A stretch of 64,000 bases of DNA from assembly GCA_027596075.1 (NCBI GenBank), contig JADGJC010000033.1, forward strand, positions 124,001 through 188,000, given 5' to 3'. This document shows positions 20,333 through 32,469 of this stretch, piece after piece. The number at the start of each line of letters is the position of its first letter. Position 1 is the stretch's first letter. The notes under the pieces are model-generated. The model saw only the letters and a list, made by a program, of their open reading frames with translations, was not told the DNA's origin and did not search any database. Source of the stretch: Rhizophlyctis rosea (lineage: Eukaryota; Chytridiomycota; Chytridiomycetes; Rhizophlyctidales; Rhizophlyctidaceae). Made by a program: the position numbers and the translations under genes.

Positions 20333-20634
20333 TGAGGGCATGAAGGCAGTCACACACATTGGCGAACGTAACACAGCGCACATATACTCTTGTTCATAAA
20401 ACGCTCAGAAAAAAAAAGAAGTAGCAAACACGTCGATGTCATGCAATTAGTCATCTGTCAAAGTACTCAAAACAAAAATAAATTGCATTGATCATAATCA
20501 TCCATATTGCCTAGGCGAAGTGAGCTACCTAAGAGTGCGCTACATATCGCTATGGAATCCTATCGCATGCATCTAAACTATCTATACTATGGCTAACGTT
20601 TACCGCCTAGACGTTTTGGTGACCGATTACTGTC
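20333..20634. other. intergenic, nothing recognised
   Basis: About 300 AT-richer bases between the 3' ends of two convergent genes. No coding or RNA signal seen. Confidence 0.5.
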
Positions 20635-22177
20635 CTATCCGTAAGTTCGCATTGATTGCCGCACATGCTCTGTTAGGGCGTCAATAGATGACGGCAGGTT
20701 GTGCACGCGACAGAATTCTCGAGCCAGTCGTTGAGGATCATCATTCTTGGAATAAACTTTTGATGAATCTTCTGATATCTCTCCTCACGTAATCTTTCGC
20801 GACTTACCGCATGCACCGGCAGCATCTTATATACTCCGACCCGTATCTCAACCTTCAAGCAGCAAATCAACTTTCCTCGATCTCGTTCTGCTGGTGCCGT
20901 GGCAGGTGGAGCCAATGGTGGTGCACCCAACGGTATTTGAGTATTCGATCCAGCAAGAGCACCTTGCGAACCGCCACCTGCCAACCCATCCCCTCTCGAA
21001 GCCTGCTGCTGCACGGCCGCCGTCCCCGCCAAATTCGGATGCGATCGCGACAAAACCGGAAGCGACCTTCCATTCGACGATCCCTGTGATGCCAAGTTCG
21101 GGTTACTACCTCCAATCTGGGATAGACTACCTGGATGTAGCCGTGGGTGGGATGAATGAAGTTGTCGTCGGGATTGTGTGCCGCCGCTGCTGGATGCTAG
21201 GCCGCTCATTGCGTCTGGGGGCGATGCGGATGCGCCGCCTTGTGTGCCGTAGGCGGAGGTTGTGGAGGCGCGGAGGGAGGTGTCGGAGCGGGTTGGGGTT
21301 GTGCGGGAGAGGCGGGAGGGTGGGTGGTGGGAGAATTCGTCTGTTGAGGATTGGCGGGTGGGTGTGCCGGTTAGGTCGCTGAATTGGTCGTCTTCTGATG
21401 GGTAGGCTTGGTCGGTTTCGGCGTGCGGGTTGAGAGCGTCTGGGATGTCTGGGTGTGGTTTGGTGATTTGTTATATGGAGAGCTTTCAGAATCCCAGGCC
21501 TGGATCGCACTATACCTCGTAATCTGGATATGTTAGTGTCAGGTCGCTCAAAATCTGGTGGTATGCTGCGGCCGTCATGATTTTAGAGCATCAACAATTC
21601 ATTCTTCGTTCAATCATCCAGGGCATTATTACTAACCTCTTCACCCAAAAGCTAATTCTTTCCCCATTCGACATGGGAACAACCTTTCCGACCATCTCCG
21701 TATGCTTTCGAAGATTCTCTTCGTTCAAAAGACATCTTTGGGTAAATATACAAAATGTAAGGGTAGCTGTTAGCGATTCAGGCCTCATGGGTGTGGTGTG
21801 ACGACCGACTTCAGATCAACGCCAGGGTCCACTCTCGTCATTCCGAAGAGAGTAAAATATGACGACAGACTTCAGGATTTAATACATCTCAAAGTCGCAA
21901 CCTACTCACCCTTGACTTCTTGATGGTTGAAAGATATGTGACATTTTTCAACAACTGGCCATAGGCGGCTTGAACGCCTACCACAACCCAGAAAGACAAC
22001 GTTTGCGAATAACGAAAAACCAGTGAACAAAGAATCTAAAAAAATTAGCGTACCAGTATGCGCGAATGATAGGTCATTGTCAGCCCTCTTCCCTTCATCA
22101 ACGATTTTCATAACATGATCCTGCCGAACCCCAATCGGATCGATCGAACCCGAACCCTGGGTCATCTTACATTGCAT
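20635..22177 (-). CDS. unknown multi-exon gene with compact C-terminal domain
   Basis: Six exons are proposed: 22177-22054 (QDHVMKIVDEGKRADNDLSF), 21977-21910 (VQAAYGQLLKNVTYLSTIK), 21735-21637 (TEMVGKVVPMSNGERISFW), an exon of about 53 bases around 21510-21565 (IPPDFERPDTNISRLR), about 21440-20808, and 20745-20635. The long exon is Ser/Pro-rich with repeated SHPNLA/SNPNLA and SHPRLH units (about 20920-21150). The C-terminus reads VEIRVGVYKMLPVHA, spliced in phase to NDDPQRLAREFCRVHNLP, a small compact domain seen at the end of several cytoskeletal or kinase-associated proteins. I cannot name the family. The junction between exons 2 and 3 does not close in phase with canonical sites, so either an exon is missed or a weak donor is used. 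The start could also be the second Met. Confidence 0.5.
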
Positions 22178-22319
22178 CTGGTGACAATGGCCAACTGGTT
22201 TGATCCTGCCTTTGCTGTGAAGTGCCCAAAGGCATTGTATTGTGCATTTATCGGTATATTGTGGTTAAATATGTGGGGCTAATGTAATCATCTGTCTGAA
22301 TGGTGGTTGGACGGTCAAT

Positions 22320-23642
22320 TTATATGCCCCTTCGCCTAAACTCTTTGTCGTCTTCCATCTCAATCGTGTCAAATCGGGTGAGTTTCTCTAGTTCTAGCCG
22401 CATTGCGAGATTTTGTGAAGCTTCGGGATCTATAGCGTTTGGAGATGATCTGGACGGAGTTCGGCTGGAGGGGACGGATGCGGACCGGCGTAGTTTGGAG
22501 CAATCCTTTCGGATCAGTAGGTGTGCGTGGGGGGAAAGGGCTGAGGAAGTGGACGGATTGCGCGAGGGTGTCATGGGAAGAGCGGCGGTTGGTCTAGGCT
22601 GCACTGAGTTCGAATGAACTGGTAAAGGGAAGCGGAAGGATGTAGTGGTCTCTGGTGTGCAAAAGTCAGTACGATCCACGTCCCCGTCTTCGCCTCCCAA
22701 TTCTGCGGAAGCGACTATATTGGAATGTCTTTCCTCCCCAACCTGCCGCAGCTTCTTCTTCAGCCACCATCTCCTACCGAAACTAATACTAAGATGGACC
22801 AACGCTAGCATAATTTCCATACAGCATGGTATCAGGAGCGCCTCGTTCCCAATGGCGGTGAATGTACCGAATCCCACCATGCCGCCTACCCAGAAGGACA
22901 ACCAGACCGGAATCAGTATTTGAAGCTTCCACAGCTGCCGCTCCCGCTGATGCTTGTGGAACAGACACTGTCCCAGGATCAAGGCGATGTCTGTTGTGGT
23001 TCCGGTAACGTGAGTCGTGCGAATTACGGCGCCAGAGTAGTTGGTGACCATCGCATTCTGTAAACCGCAGGCGAAGGCTGCAAGGTAGGCGCCATCATCC
23101 AGGGACATTCTATGGCAAACGTAGGCTCCGAACAAGCTGGCGCTTTCTATCAGTAAGACAATCCCATAGCTCCTCCCTAGTCTAAATGTAGCGCCGCCGA
23201 CGATCGCCCCACTCAAGAACGCGCCGGACATGAAGGATAGGAGTACCGATGCCAGGTGCGCGGCCTTCGACCAGTCACGACCGGCAATGGATAATGCTAG
23301 CATGGAAAGATTGCCGGTCATGTGGGAGACGGAAGTTGCGAAGTAGCCAATCAGGGCGATGCCGTTGATCAAGCCGGCCATCATGGCGAGAAGGCATCCG
23401 CCGATGATTACTGCAAAGTACTCTCGTCGAGCGAATGCCAGAAGAACGTGGGGGGGTGGTGGGGGAGGTTGAGGAGGAGGAGAATCGCATGCGGCCGATG
23501 GAGCAATCGGTGCATTTGACGCGCCGGAAGCTGGGATTGAGATTGCCGTTGATTGCGGATGTTGAATGACGGAATTGCAGGAGCATTGGGAAGATTTTGT
23601 GCCTGTGTGATCGTCCTCGTGAGGATGGTATGCGCTTTGCAT
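22320..23642 (-). CDS. DUF1275 (YoaK-type) multi-pass membrane protein, 440 residues
   Basis: DUF1275 proteins are six- to seven-span membrane proteins of unproven substrate, common in bacteria and present in fungi. One uninterrupted frame starts at ATG 23642; the open frame upstream has only a TTG. After a Pro-rich cytosolic head (about residues 1-70) come the family hallmarks: GGCLLAMMAGLINGIALIG, VSHMTGN, FMSGAFLSGAIVG, GLQNAMVTNYSGAVIRTTH and VTGTTTDIALILGQ. The last spans end near residue 290. The C-terminal 150 residues are a Ser/Pro-rich cytosolic tail (RTPSRSSPN, RFDTIEMEDD) absent from bacterial homologues. There are no introns, unlike most neighbours. Family assignment is firm; function is unknown. 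Confidence 0.9.
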   Translation of the reverse strand: MQSAYHPHEDDHTGTKSSQCSCNSVIQHPQSTAISIPASGASNAPIAPSAACDSPPPQPPPPPPHVLLAFARREYFAVIIGGCLLAMMAGLINGIALIGYFATSVSHMTGNLSMLALSIAGRDWSKAAHLASVLLSFMSGAFLSGAIVGGATFRLGRSYGIVLLIESASLFGAYVCHRMSLDDGAYLAAFACGLQNAMVTNYSGAVIRTTHVTGTTTDIALILGQCLFHKHQRERQLWKLQILIPVWLSFWVGGMVGFGTFTAIGNEALLIPCCMEIMLALVHLSISFGRRWWLKKKLRQVGEERHSNIVASAELGGEDGDVDRTDFCTPETTTSFRFPLPVHSNSVQPRPTAALPMTPSRNPSTSSALSPHAHLLIRKDCSKLRRSASVPSSRTPSRSSPNAIDPEASQNLAMRLELEKLTRFDTIEMEDDKEFRRRGI

Positions 23643-24897
23643 GGTATCTTGATAGTGATGCAGATGACAAAAAGGTTTGGTGTGAAAGTCAATCAAAGAT
23701 ATAGGAGCGGCACAAATGTCCTGATGTTGATGATGATGACCATGTCACTCTCTTATACTCGTGGCCGCCAGCCAAGAGTGGCACATCGGTGAAACTGAAT
23801 GCGATCATCATGGTCTCAAGGTTGGGTTTGGCTTGGAGGCTGATTGAAACCTCTGCCGACCACCACGGGAGCTCAAGCCATGATATTCATCAGGGAACTG
23901 TACCGGACGTTACCGAACCTGCCAAACGTCCTCTGAAGGACAAGACCCGGTCATGAGCGCAAGGCTGGTAGTATCCCGACGTGAAAGGAAATGAAGCCGA
24001 TAGGAGTTTGACGGCTTGTAAAATGATGGAGAGTGATCCTAAAGCTATGTGAAAGTGAATAGTAACTTAACCGAATGTTTGACGGCTTTGCTGCAGCCGC
24101 ATTCCAGTTCATTCTCCTTCAGCTCCCTTCATTAAATCACGTCACATATGACAAATTAGCGTATGCTCCTGGCGGACGGCAGCCTTTGTGATCAGACGGA
24201 CATTCTCCATCGAAGCCAGAATAGGTCTATGTCGTTCAATTTGGGTTCCGTGCATGGATACTCTGCCTATGCACATGAAAGAATGGGGGAATCAATCTCT
24301 TTTTACTGTGTGGATGTGCAGGGAAAAGGTGCTTGGGATTGGTGGCATGAGCCTGTGGGCTCGATTCATCTCCATGGAAGTCAGCGAGATCATAGATGAA
24401 GCTGTCCGAACGGCGTAAGGCTAAACCAACCATTTCGCACCGGTCTTTTATGTCTGCAAGATCATGTCTAAGCACTATTATTATTGGCTGACACGATCTG
24501 TTATCGCAGTCTTATCAGTTCCCCAGGTCTGCCTCGTAGCTCAATGTGCGCCCAAATAGTCACTTCCCTTCATGCAGGCGCACCTTAAAAATGGTTGACG
24601 CGTCCCAGACTCCCAAATCCTCCAGTCCATCTATGCGGTGGCGTCCGTTCGGAGCTCTAACCCCGACGCCACCAAAATCTTCAAACTTACCACAACGCCG
24701 GCACACAACCCAGGGCTGATCTTGATTAGCCAACAATATCACGTGATCGCGTCCCGTGATTGGAACTGATCCATCGTGCCCGATGTCTTGTCCACCTTTA
24801 TCAACCCTTGTTGAAACACCCTCACATGATCATCGACTAGAAACAATCCATTTCACAAGCTGTACGTTAACCTTCAAAAACAACCATCTTTGATACA
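23643..24897. other. 1.25-kb intergenic region, nothing recognised
   Basis: Lies between divergent starts (DUF1275 left, FYV10 right). Several short frames exist on both strands at 24163-24475 but none has family signal or matching splice sites. No tRNA-like fold was noticed. It is long for this gene-dense window, so a lost or non-coding gene is possible. Confidence 0.45.
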
Positions 24898-26479
24898 ATG
24901 GATAAGACAAAATTGAACCATGATGGCCTGCTCACACTAGAGCAGCCACTGATGAAGGTACACTTTCCATGGTCACCAGGTGCGGTGGCGGTGCCCTTTT
25001 AACCCTTCAAATTGCCCTCAGGTCCCACTAGAACAAATGAAAAAGTCTTTTCGTTCGTCTCAAAAGCTACTTGATAAAGACTTTGCAAACTTGATCGTGG
25101 GACTGGAGGGTTTGGGGGGACGCGCCGCATCAATGTCCGCGCCAGATGCGTGTCAGTCTGTAGATAACGCATTAAACCGCTTGCGCACCCTGAAACGAAA
25201 GGTCAGACAGCGGGGCGGCCTTTCCCACGCGTACCGAACGGTCATATTAACCCTCGCCGAAATAGCTAACAGAATCGAAAGCGGAAGAACAGGCACACGT
25301 TGAGCGAACTAGAGCGCGTCTGCAACACTTAAGTGACTTGATGGAGATGGAGGCGGTTAACTCGGACGCGTACACTCGGTGGAGCAAAATCCGATTAGAC
25401 CGAATTTTGGCGGACTACATGCTGAGAAAGGGATATAGTAATTCTGCCAGGAAGCTGGCTGAAAGTGGGGGAATCGAGGTGGGACGCGTTCTTTCAAAGT
25501 GCATCATCGTTCTTCAAATTTCTAAGACGATGCACGTTCTTGCCCGCAGCAATTGGTGGATATTGAAGTCTTTGAGCAATCGCGGAGAGTGGAGGAGGCT
25601 TTACAAAGACATAGCTGTACGGAGTGCCTTCAATGGTGCAGTGACAATCGTTCCAATTTGAAGAAATCCAAAGTGAGATCTTGCAGTGTAATGTATAGCA
25701 ATTTGCTATGTCTAACACAGCAAACAGAGCATGCTGGAGTTCAACCTCCGATTACAGGAATACATCGAGCTATTGAGGGAACGCAAATTGACGGAAGGGA
25801 TCGCCTATGCACGCAAATACCTTACGCCTTGGTCTGACGTATATATGAAAGAGATACAGCAGGCCATGGCGCTCCTTGCATTCAATCCGTCCACGTCTTG
25901 CGGAGTTTATCAAGTACGTGGCGAAAGTTGCGCCAGACTTACCATTCCGATTTCAGACGGACTTACCTTCATAGTTTAGGGCTTGTTCGACTCAAATCGA
26001 TGGAACTACCTAATCGACCAATTCAGAGTGGATAGCTATGCGATCAACAACCTCACAGCCCAACCTTTGTTGCGCATTACGCTGCAGGCCGGATTGACGG
26101 CATTGAAAACTCCCATGTGCTACCAGGCTGAGAACCAGAATCTTAATTGCCCCGTCTGCGCCCACGACACGTTTGGCGTCTTGGCCACATCATTGCCAAA
26201 CGCCCACCATGTCAATTCCTCACTTGTGTGTAAGGTTACAGGGGAGATCATGGACGGAGATAATCCACCGTTGGTACTTCCGAACGGATATGTGTATTCA
26301 ACTCAGGTACGGACAACTCACTGCTCTTTTCATATCCGAAATTCTATTTACATCCTCCTTCGTGTTTTTGTCATCAGGCATTGCTGGAGATTGCAGCCAA
26401 ACACGGTGGCGATATCGTATGCCCACGAACAAATCAAGTGTTTGGATTCCACCAAGCTCGGAAGGCTTACATCTCATAG
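24898..26479 (+). CDS. FYV10: FYV10/GID9 (MAEA-like) subunit of the GID/CTLH ubiquitin ligase, 396 residues
   Basis: FYV10 (human MAEA) is a RING-like subunit of the GID/CTLH E3 complex, which in yeast removes gluconeogenic enzymes. Seven exons close in phase: 24898-24957, 25022-25201, 25266-25478, 25550-25672, 25728-25913, 25980-26306 and 26378-26479. Order: N-terminal helices; LisH (RLDRILADYMLRKGYSNSAR); CTLH (EFNLRLQEYIELLRERKLTE, then AIAYARKYL-like); CRA region (FRVDSYAINNL). The degenerate RING follows: NLNCPVCAHDTFG, SSLVCKVTGEIMD, PLVLPNGYVYS and a final VCPRTNQVF. Length matches the family. The start ATG follows a pyrimidine-poor leader and is the first in frame. Confidence 0.94.
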
Positions 26480-26593
26480 TCAACCATCAACGCTGAGCCG
26501 GCGTGGCGCCACGCACAAATTGTACATATTTTCATTCTGATAGCGCTGAAGCACTTGTAATTGAGAACCGCAAATCGCTGCATCTGGAACATA

Positions 26594-27952
26594 TCAATCA
26601 TCGTCTTCCTCGTCTTCACCGTATTCGTCCCCCACACGCGGGTATGGAGAGTGTGTGGAAGAAGGTGTATATGGTGAATGTCTTGGTGTTCTCAAAGGGG
26701 TGGAGCCGGCTGGGCCCGTTTGGGTTCCTTTATGGTGATGGTCTCGGAATGGTGATGTGGTGTATACGAAGCCTTCGGAGAACTCCTTGACCAGCTGCTC
26801 CTGCAAGATCTCGCGATCGTGAAGCAAGTCTTGGAAAGCCGTCACAAGCATATACGTCTGTTCATCCCAATGAGCACGTGTCAAGGGGTCAACAGAATGC
26901 TTGTACCACTTACCATCAGACTGACGAAAAAGGCCAATGGCATGTAATACTGCCAGTTGCCGATGTCCGCTAGGTAGAGGATAGCTATCTGCTGCGGGGA
27001 GAAAAGACTACGCCACCTTTATTACTGACTTTCTCAAGCTGCTCACATAATTACGCACCAGAAGAGAGTGATGGAACCTTGCAAAGGATGCCAGGTTCGC
27101 AATCGCCATATTGCATGTTTGGACGTCCGTCGAGATGGCTTTTTCCGCCGAAAAATCCTTTGCCTACAATACCAGTCAATCCAAGAGACCTTTGCACATC
27201 TCCCACGAAACCCTACACACACACCAGAAAGTCGTCGGTGTTGATTCTTCATCTTCTGAATCCTTTTCATCATCTACGTCAGCAGCTGTACCATGTAGAT
27301 CCATGGGAACGATCTTGGCGTTCGGACTTTTGACGATCCAAGATCTGTCATCATCATCCCGGGGCTGCGTTTCACGCACGTCAGGTCTGGTTCAGATGAA
27401 TATGTAAACGCAGAATGCTTTTCCTTACCCTTGTCGGTTGCCGGAACAATGTGAAATCTTTCGATCGATTGAACATGTAAATTGTGTTTATGACTGATAT
27501 TGCTATCAGCAACCATTCGATGCCCTGAATCTGATTGTGTGGAACCTAAGTGGCGAATAGTCAGTTTCATATCGAAGCCAATGGACTTAGCCACGTCCAT
27601 ACCACGCTGTCCATTGACGAAAAAGCCCCCTTTGCGTCGATCTCTTCAACATCAATAAACTCGTTCTGCCCAGTCCAAATTCCTTTGCGGATGAACTTTA
27701 CAAACAGGTATAGAGCGTTCAATCCAAGGCCTAGCGTGAAACTGGAGTGCGCCTCAGTTCAGTTCCGTTGCTTCCAGGGTTTGAACGTGTTCGTCTCTGC
27801 ACGCACCTGGATTTCGAAAATAGATCTTGCCAGTCGATGGATGACATCCATTCTGCTGCACTCAAGTATAGATCTGCTGGTAGACTACGTAGTCGACTCC
27901 AGGGGCTAGCTCGCCGGACCAGCCTCCCTTTCTTTCGCGGGGTTGCTTGCAT
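26594..27952 (-). CDS. Nur1/Mug154-like nuclear rim protein (DUF2418 family), 328 residues
   Basis: DUF2418 proteins (S. cerevisiae Nur1, S. pombe Mug154) are inner nuclear membrane proteins tied to rDNA anchoring and silencing. Seven exons: 27952-27807, 27741-27603, 27545-27429, 27364-27225, 27157-27055, 26991-26914 and 26857-26594. Landmarks in order: basic head; LPADLYLSAAEWMSSIDW; first membrane span TLGLGLNALYLFVKF; second span IEWLLIAISVINTIYMF; SPNAKIVPMDL after an Arg-rich loop; IWRLRTWHPLQGSITLF; third span region; and VTAFQDLLHDREILQEQL near the end. It finishes in an acidic EDEEDDD tail. Membrane spans flanked by charged loops match the family. Assignment rests on recalled motifs, so the exact orthology (Nur1 or Mug154) is open. 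Confidence 0.78.
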
Positions 27953-28320
27953 TTTGACGTGTTGTTGATGGTGATGTCTGCGATTAGCAAAAGGCCTTGG
28001 TGGGAAAATCGAGCAGAGACTTTTGAACTCGGCCCCTCAGGAGCCCCAGGCCTGACATTGACGTGACCCAGGTCCCAAAGTGTCCCGGGGCCAACCCTCT
28101 GAGCAACACAAATGTCACAGCACGACGGAGGGTCAGCCGAAGGTCTCACTCATTCTTCGACTTCAAACCGTGAAATACTTCTCGCCAGGTATAACTGTTC
28201 ACTGCAAATAACCTCAAACGGAAGTCCATCACAATACTCGCTGTACCGCCTACAGGAACCCACGTTGCCCGATCTACTTTTCATTGCGCCACAACTTATC
28301 GCTTCACTCCCCTATCAAGA
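27953..28320. other. divergent promoter region
   Basis: About 370 bases between the Nur1-like start and the 28321 start. An open minus-strand frame (to 28149) overlaps it, but it lacks an acceptor that would join it to the Nur1-like frame. No further signal seen. Confidence 0.5.
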
Positions 28321-28764
28321 ATGTCGTACCAGATATCACAACCATCCCCAAACTCCCCACAAATTCACACTCCCACACCAAAATCACCAACCCTCTCAGC
28401 CTCATCAACTGCGACCCGCCGCTCCGCAACCCAAGTACCCCCTTCATCACTCCTCAGCCCACCTCTCCCTTCAGCACCCGCAGACTTTCTCCGAGCAAGC
28501 AAGCTCGAACTCGCAGAACGAGCGCGCGAAACCGTATCATCATGGGCCACCGCAACGCGAGCCGCAGCCCGTTCGTCAGGATGTGCAGAAGAAATATCAC
28601 GATCCGCTAAGAGTTTTGCCGCGTTGGATCCCACATTAGATAGGACGAAAGCTGCGTTGGATAAGGTGGCTGCGGGGTTGCTGGATTTGCGGTTACGGGC
28701 TGAGGAAGCGAAGGGGTCTTTGGAAACTTCGGTGGTGGATGTGAGGGAAGTTTTATCGTTGTAA
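28321..28764 (+). CDS. hypothetical small helical protein, 147 residues
   Basis: A single frame from ATG 28321. The first 55 residues are Ser/Pro/Thr-rich. The rest is Ala/Leu/Glu/Arg-rich and strongly helical (KLELAERARETVSSW, DRTKAALDKVAAGLLDLRLR), like the small coiled-coil subunits of BLOC-1/BORC-type complexes, though I see no diagnostic motif. No introns. It is transcribed away from the Nur1-like gene. The long helical pattern and lack of a better frame support it as real. Confidence 0.55.
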   Translation: MSYQISQPSPNSPQIHTPTPKSPTLSASSTATRRSATQVPPSSLLSPPLPSAPADFLRASKLELAERARETVSSWATATRAAARSSGCAEEISRSAKSFAALDPTLDRTKAALDKVAAGLLDLRLRAEEAKGSLETSVVDVREVLSL

Positions 28765-29128
28765 CATGAGATTTTGTCAGTATTTCAGTAGGAATCATAA
28801 GATTATGCCATGTTGGTCCCACGCCCAGTACTCTGACCCTTGCGGTGTCCATCCATTTCCAAGTAGTTTCACGGGTTCATGTGGCCAATTGAGAGTTCTG
28901 ATTAAGATGGCCGTCAACCTTCAATTCAATCCCACAAGCTGCACCTAATCCTCATTGTAGACCTTTCCCCCTCCCCGATTCCCATGATGTGAACTCCCAG
29001 ATTCCGCAGCTATAGCCAGCCTCCTCCATCATGACCCTCGTGATCATAACAACAAACAAGAACAATTGTTTTCCAACGTATATTGTCAAGTCAGTTTTAT
29101 GGTACAAAAAGGAAAAAGGCGACCGTGT
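28765..29128. other. intergenic between convergent 3' ends
   Basis: About 360 bases. It should contain the 3' UTRs of the 28321 gene and of RPS23. Nothing else recognised. Confidence 0.5.
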
Positions 29129-30265
<1,137 letters not shown>

Positions 30266-30652
30266 CTTTTAGTTTTTCGAAAAAAGGATGGGATGTAGGT
30301 CGGGAAGGGAGGATCAAATTTAGGATAGTGGATGGGTGTTGATGAGTGTGCCTGTTGCTGCTCGGTCGGCCACACCGAAACGGGACCCATCAACAGCTGG
30401 ATCACATCCTTCTGACGATCACTTTGAGAGTCACTCAGCCACGTCATGCCACCGCCATGTATTGCTTACCAATCTGGTGCGTAATGACGTAAGGTCTGGT
30501 GATTTGGCGTGTGATCTTGAAACCCACCCGCATGAAACCTGCCCACACCTTTTGCTTGAATGGCTTCCCATCTCACTTTCTTCTTGTTCTTGAACGCACT
30601 TCGCCATGAAGTCATCTTATTAAACCACGGCCTACTACTCCACCTGACAGTA
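30266..30652. other. RPS23 upstream region
   Basis: About 390 bases upstream of RPS23. It includes pyrimidine/purine-rich tracts next to the start (CTTTTAGTTTTTCG) but no recognised coding frame. Promoter elements for a highly expressed gene are expected here. Confidence 0.45.
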
Positions 30653-31042
30653 ATGGCTGGACTTCCTGATATTCTAAAGTTCACGGGGACGGTGTCTTTG
30701 GCTGCAATAATACTGGTAGCTTGCATCGTCCTTTGTATGTACCCATCTTGAGACGTGAGAAGTTTCCGTCAGCAAGTTTTGCATACTGAACCCCGTCGTG
30801 TAGTATGGTATATAGCGTGGAAGCTCTTTCTACACCAACTTCCATTCTTTCGTGACCTGGTTGCCGCGACAGGGCTCATAAAAAAGCCTCCTCCGAAAAC
30901 GGCTCGGCGGAGCCGCAACCAGCATCGCTCGAAAGATGCCACCACATATCAGGGTCAAACTAGTCTTCAACATGATAGAACTTTAGAGCAAGAGCAACCA
31001 ACCCTCTCACTCAATCAACGTCGACAAGTGTCCTTCCAATGA
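30653..31042 (+). CDS. possible small membrane protein (tentative)
   Basis: From ATG 30653 the frame gives MAGLPDILKFTGTVSLAAII, a single predicted membrane span. A stop at 30749 lies in frame before a second open stretch in the same frame (PRRVVWYIAWKLFLHQLPFF, then a Lys/Arg-rich tail ending at 31042). A donor at GTAGCT with the acceptor CCGTCAG (about 30773) would join the two in phase. The alternative donor GTATGT would end the protein after 33 residues. Topology resembles small mitochondrial inner-membrane assembly factors, but no family was recognised. Confidence 0.3.
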
Positions 31043-31250
31043 GGTGGGCGATAACGACAAGTTTGTTAGAGCACCATCGGTGAGGTTTTGGAGTTGAATA
31101 TATCGCCTTGACGGATATGAGGAGTCTTGTATATAGGTGAAGTAGATTAGTCGCTGACCGGTTGCGGAGCACACACTTCACAAACCATCCTGTTACACAC
31201 TAGCATTATACATAATACATTCTGCCATCATGTACACATCATGTGCCTTT

Positions 31251-32194
31251 TCATGCAATATTTGCTAGGTAATCTCTGATCTCCGATTCTGCAAGCTTCC
31301 TAAACGTTCCCACCTTCTCCTTCTTCCCCTCCTTCGTCGTGATCTCTTCTATCTGTGCAATCCCAATCTCAATTGTTGACTCCGTCATTTGACCCTCGAA
31401 CCCTTCCTTCAACGTCAAAATTGCATTGTGGACCGCATCTTCAATCTCCATTGAGGAAGAATACCTGATTCGAGAGGAAACAGTGAGCCGATATGAGACG
31501 TAATGGGAAACATGACTTGCGCAAGCCCCTGCGCCACTAACCGTTTTTCCAGGAAAGTTTTTGCATTGATCATGTTCTTGCCTATTGCGCTAGCCTTCCA
31601 CGCCCAGAATGATCCTGAAGGGTCGACCTGGTACAGCGATGGTCCGTTGTCGTCAAACCCAGCAATGAGCAATGAGACCCCGAATGGCCGAACACCACTA
31701 AACAATGCAACGTAAACAAAAGAATATGGTCCAACGCCAAGGATTCCGAAGTCTCACCCGCTCTGTGTGTACTCCTGCATGACGGTCGCGACATCCTTAA
31801 CCAGCATCGCCGTAGGTGGCTCTTCGTGATAGACCTTCTTATACTCTTGCGCGCTCTTTCGTGCCTTATCCACTAGCACACGTGCGTCCGGTCCCATCCC
31901 CGAGTACACCATTCCGATATTTCCACAAATAACTGAGACCTTCTCCATTGTTGAGTCGTCAACGAGGAAGGAGGGTACTTTCTTTTCTGTAGCAATCACG
32001 ACGCCGTTCGTAGCTGGTTGAATACGTATAGTGAGTTCAAACGCTCTTCGTATGCGAAGGTGCTGACCGCAAACCGCACCTTTGATACCAATGCTGGTAA
32101 CACCCTGAGCAACTGCATTGAGGGCGTACTCAATTTGAACCAGCTTCCCCGACGGAGAGAAGGTGGTGAGAGAGAAGGAATAACGGTCTGACAT
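31251..32194 (-). CDS. PRE8: 20S proteasome subunit alpha2, 246 residues
   Basis: Alpha2 (Pre8/PSMA2) is part of the outer ring of the 20S proteasome. Four exons: 32194-32080, about 32013-31758, about 31697-31542 and about 31464-31251. The N-terminal proteasome-alpha signature is perfect: [20 protein letters not shown]. It is followed by [51 protein letters not shown], and the alpha2-type [15 protein letters not shown]. Length is within a few residues of the yeast protein. The ATG is the only one that preserves the signature. It is divergent from the 32470 gene over about 275 bases. Confidence 0.96.
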
Positions 32195-32469
32195 ATTAGC
32201 GAGTGTTGAGGGTAGGTGGGGATGTCAGGATGGAGCAAGCGTTTGGGGTGCAAAAACCGTCAAGACGAGAAACGCGATTTGCTTGTCCAGGGTGATTCGC
32301 TGTGGCTGTTCGGCTGGTCCGTGGCTTGCACGTGACAGAAACGCGACCATCCAGGACTCCAGCAGCCTGGCATCTTGCCATCTACTTCACTCAGTTCACT
32401 CCCTTCACATCTTGCTCATCTTCCATAATTCTTAGCGTCGCAGTCACAACCAACAGCAACACGTCCACA

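Noticed and set aside
19382..20383. 333-residue open frame on the minus strand
   Set aside because: It is antisense to the acidic exons of the 17785 gene. Asp/Glu codons on one strand open the other, and its composition (Val/Phe/Ile/Arg) shows no domain.
24163..24475. Overlapping frames on both strands in the DUF1275-FYV10 gap
   Set aside because: Mutually antisense, short, and no motif in any frame.
32302..32469. Upstream extension of the mitochondrial-protein frame from an earlier ATG at 32302
   Set aside because: It overlaps the shared promoter with PRE8 and would bury the mitochondrial presequence that begins at ATG 32470.
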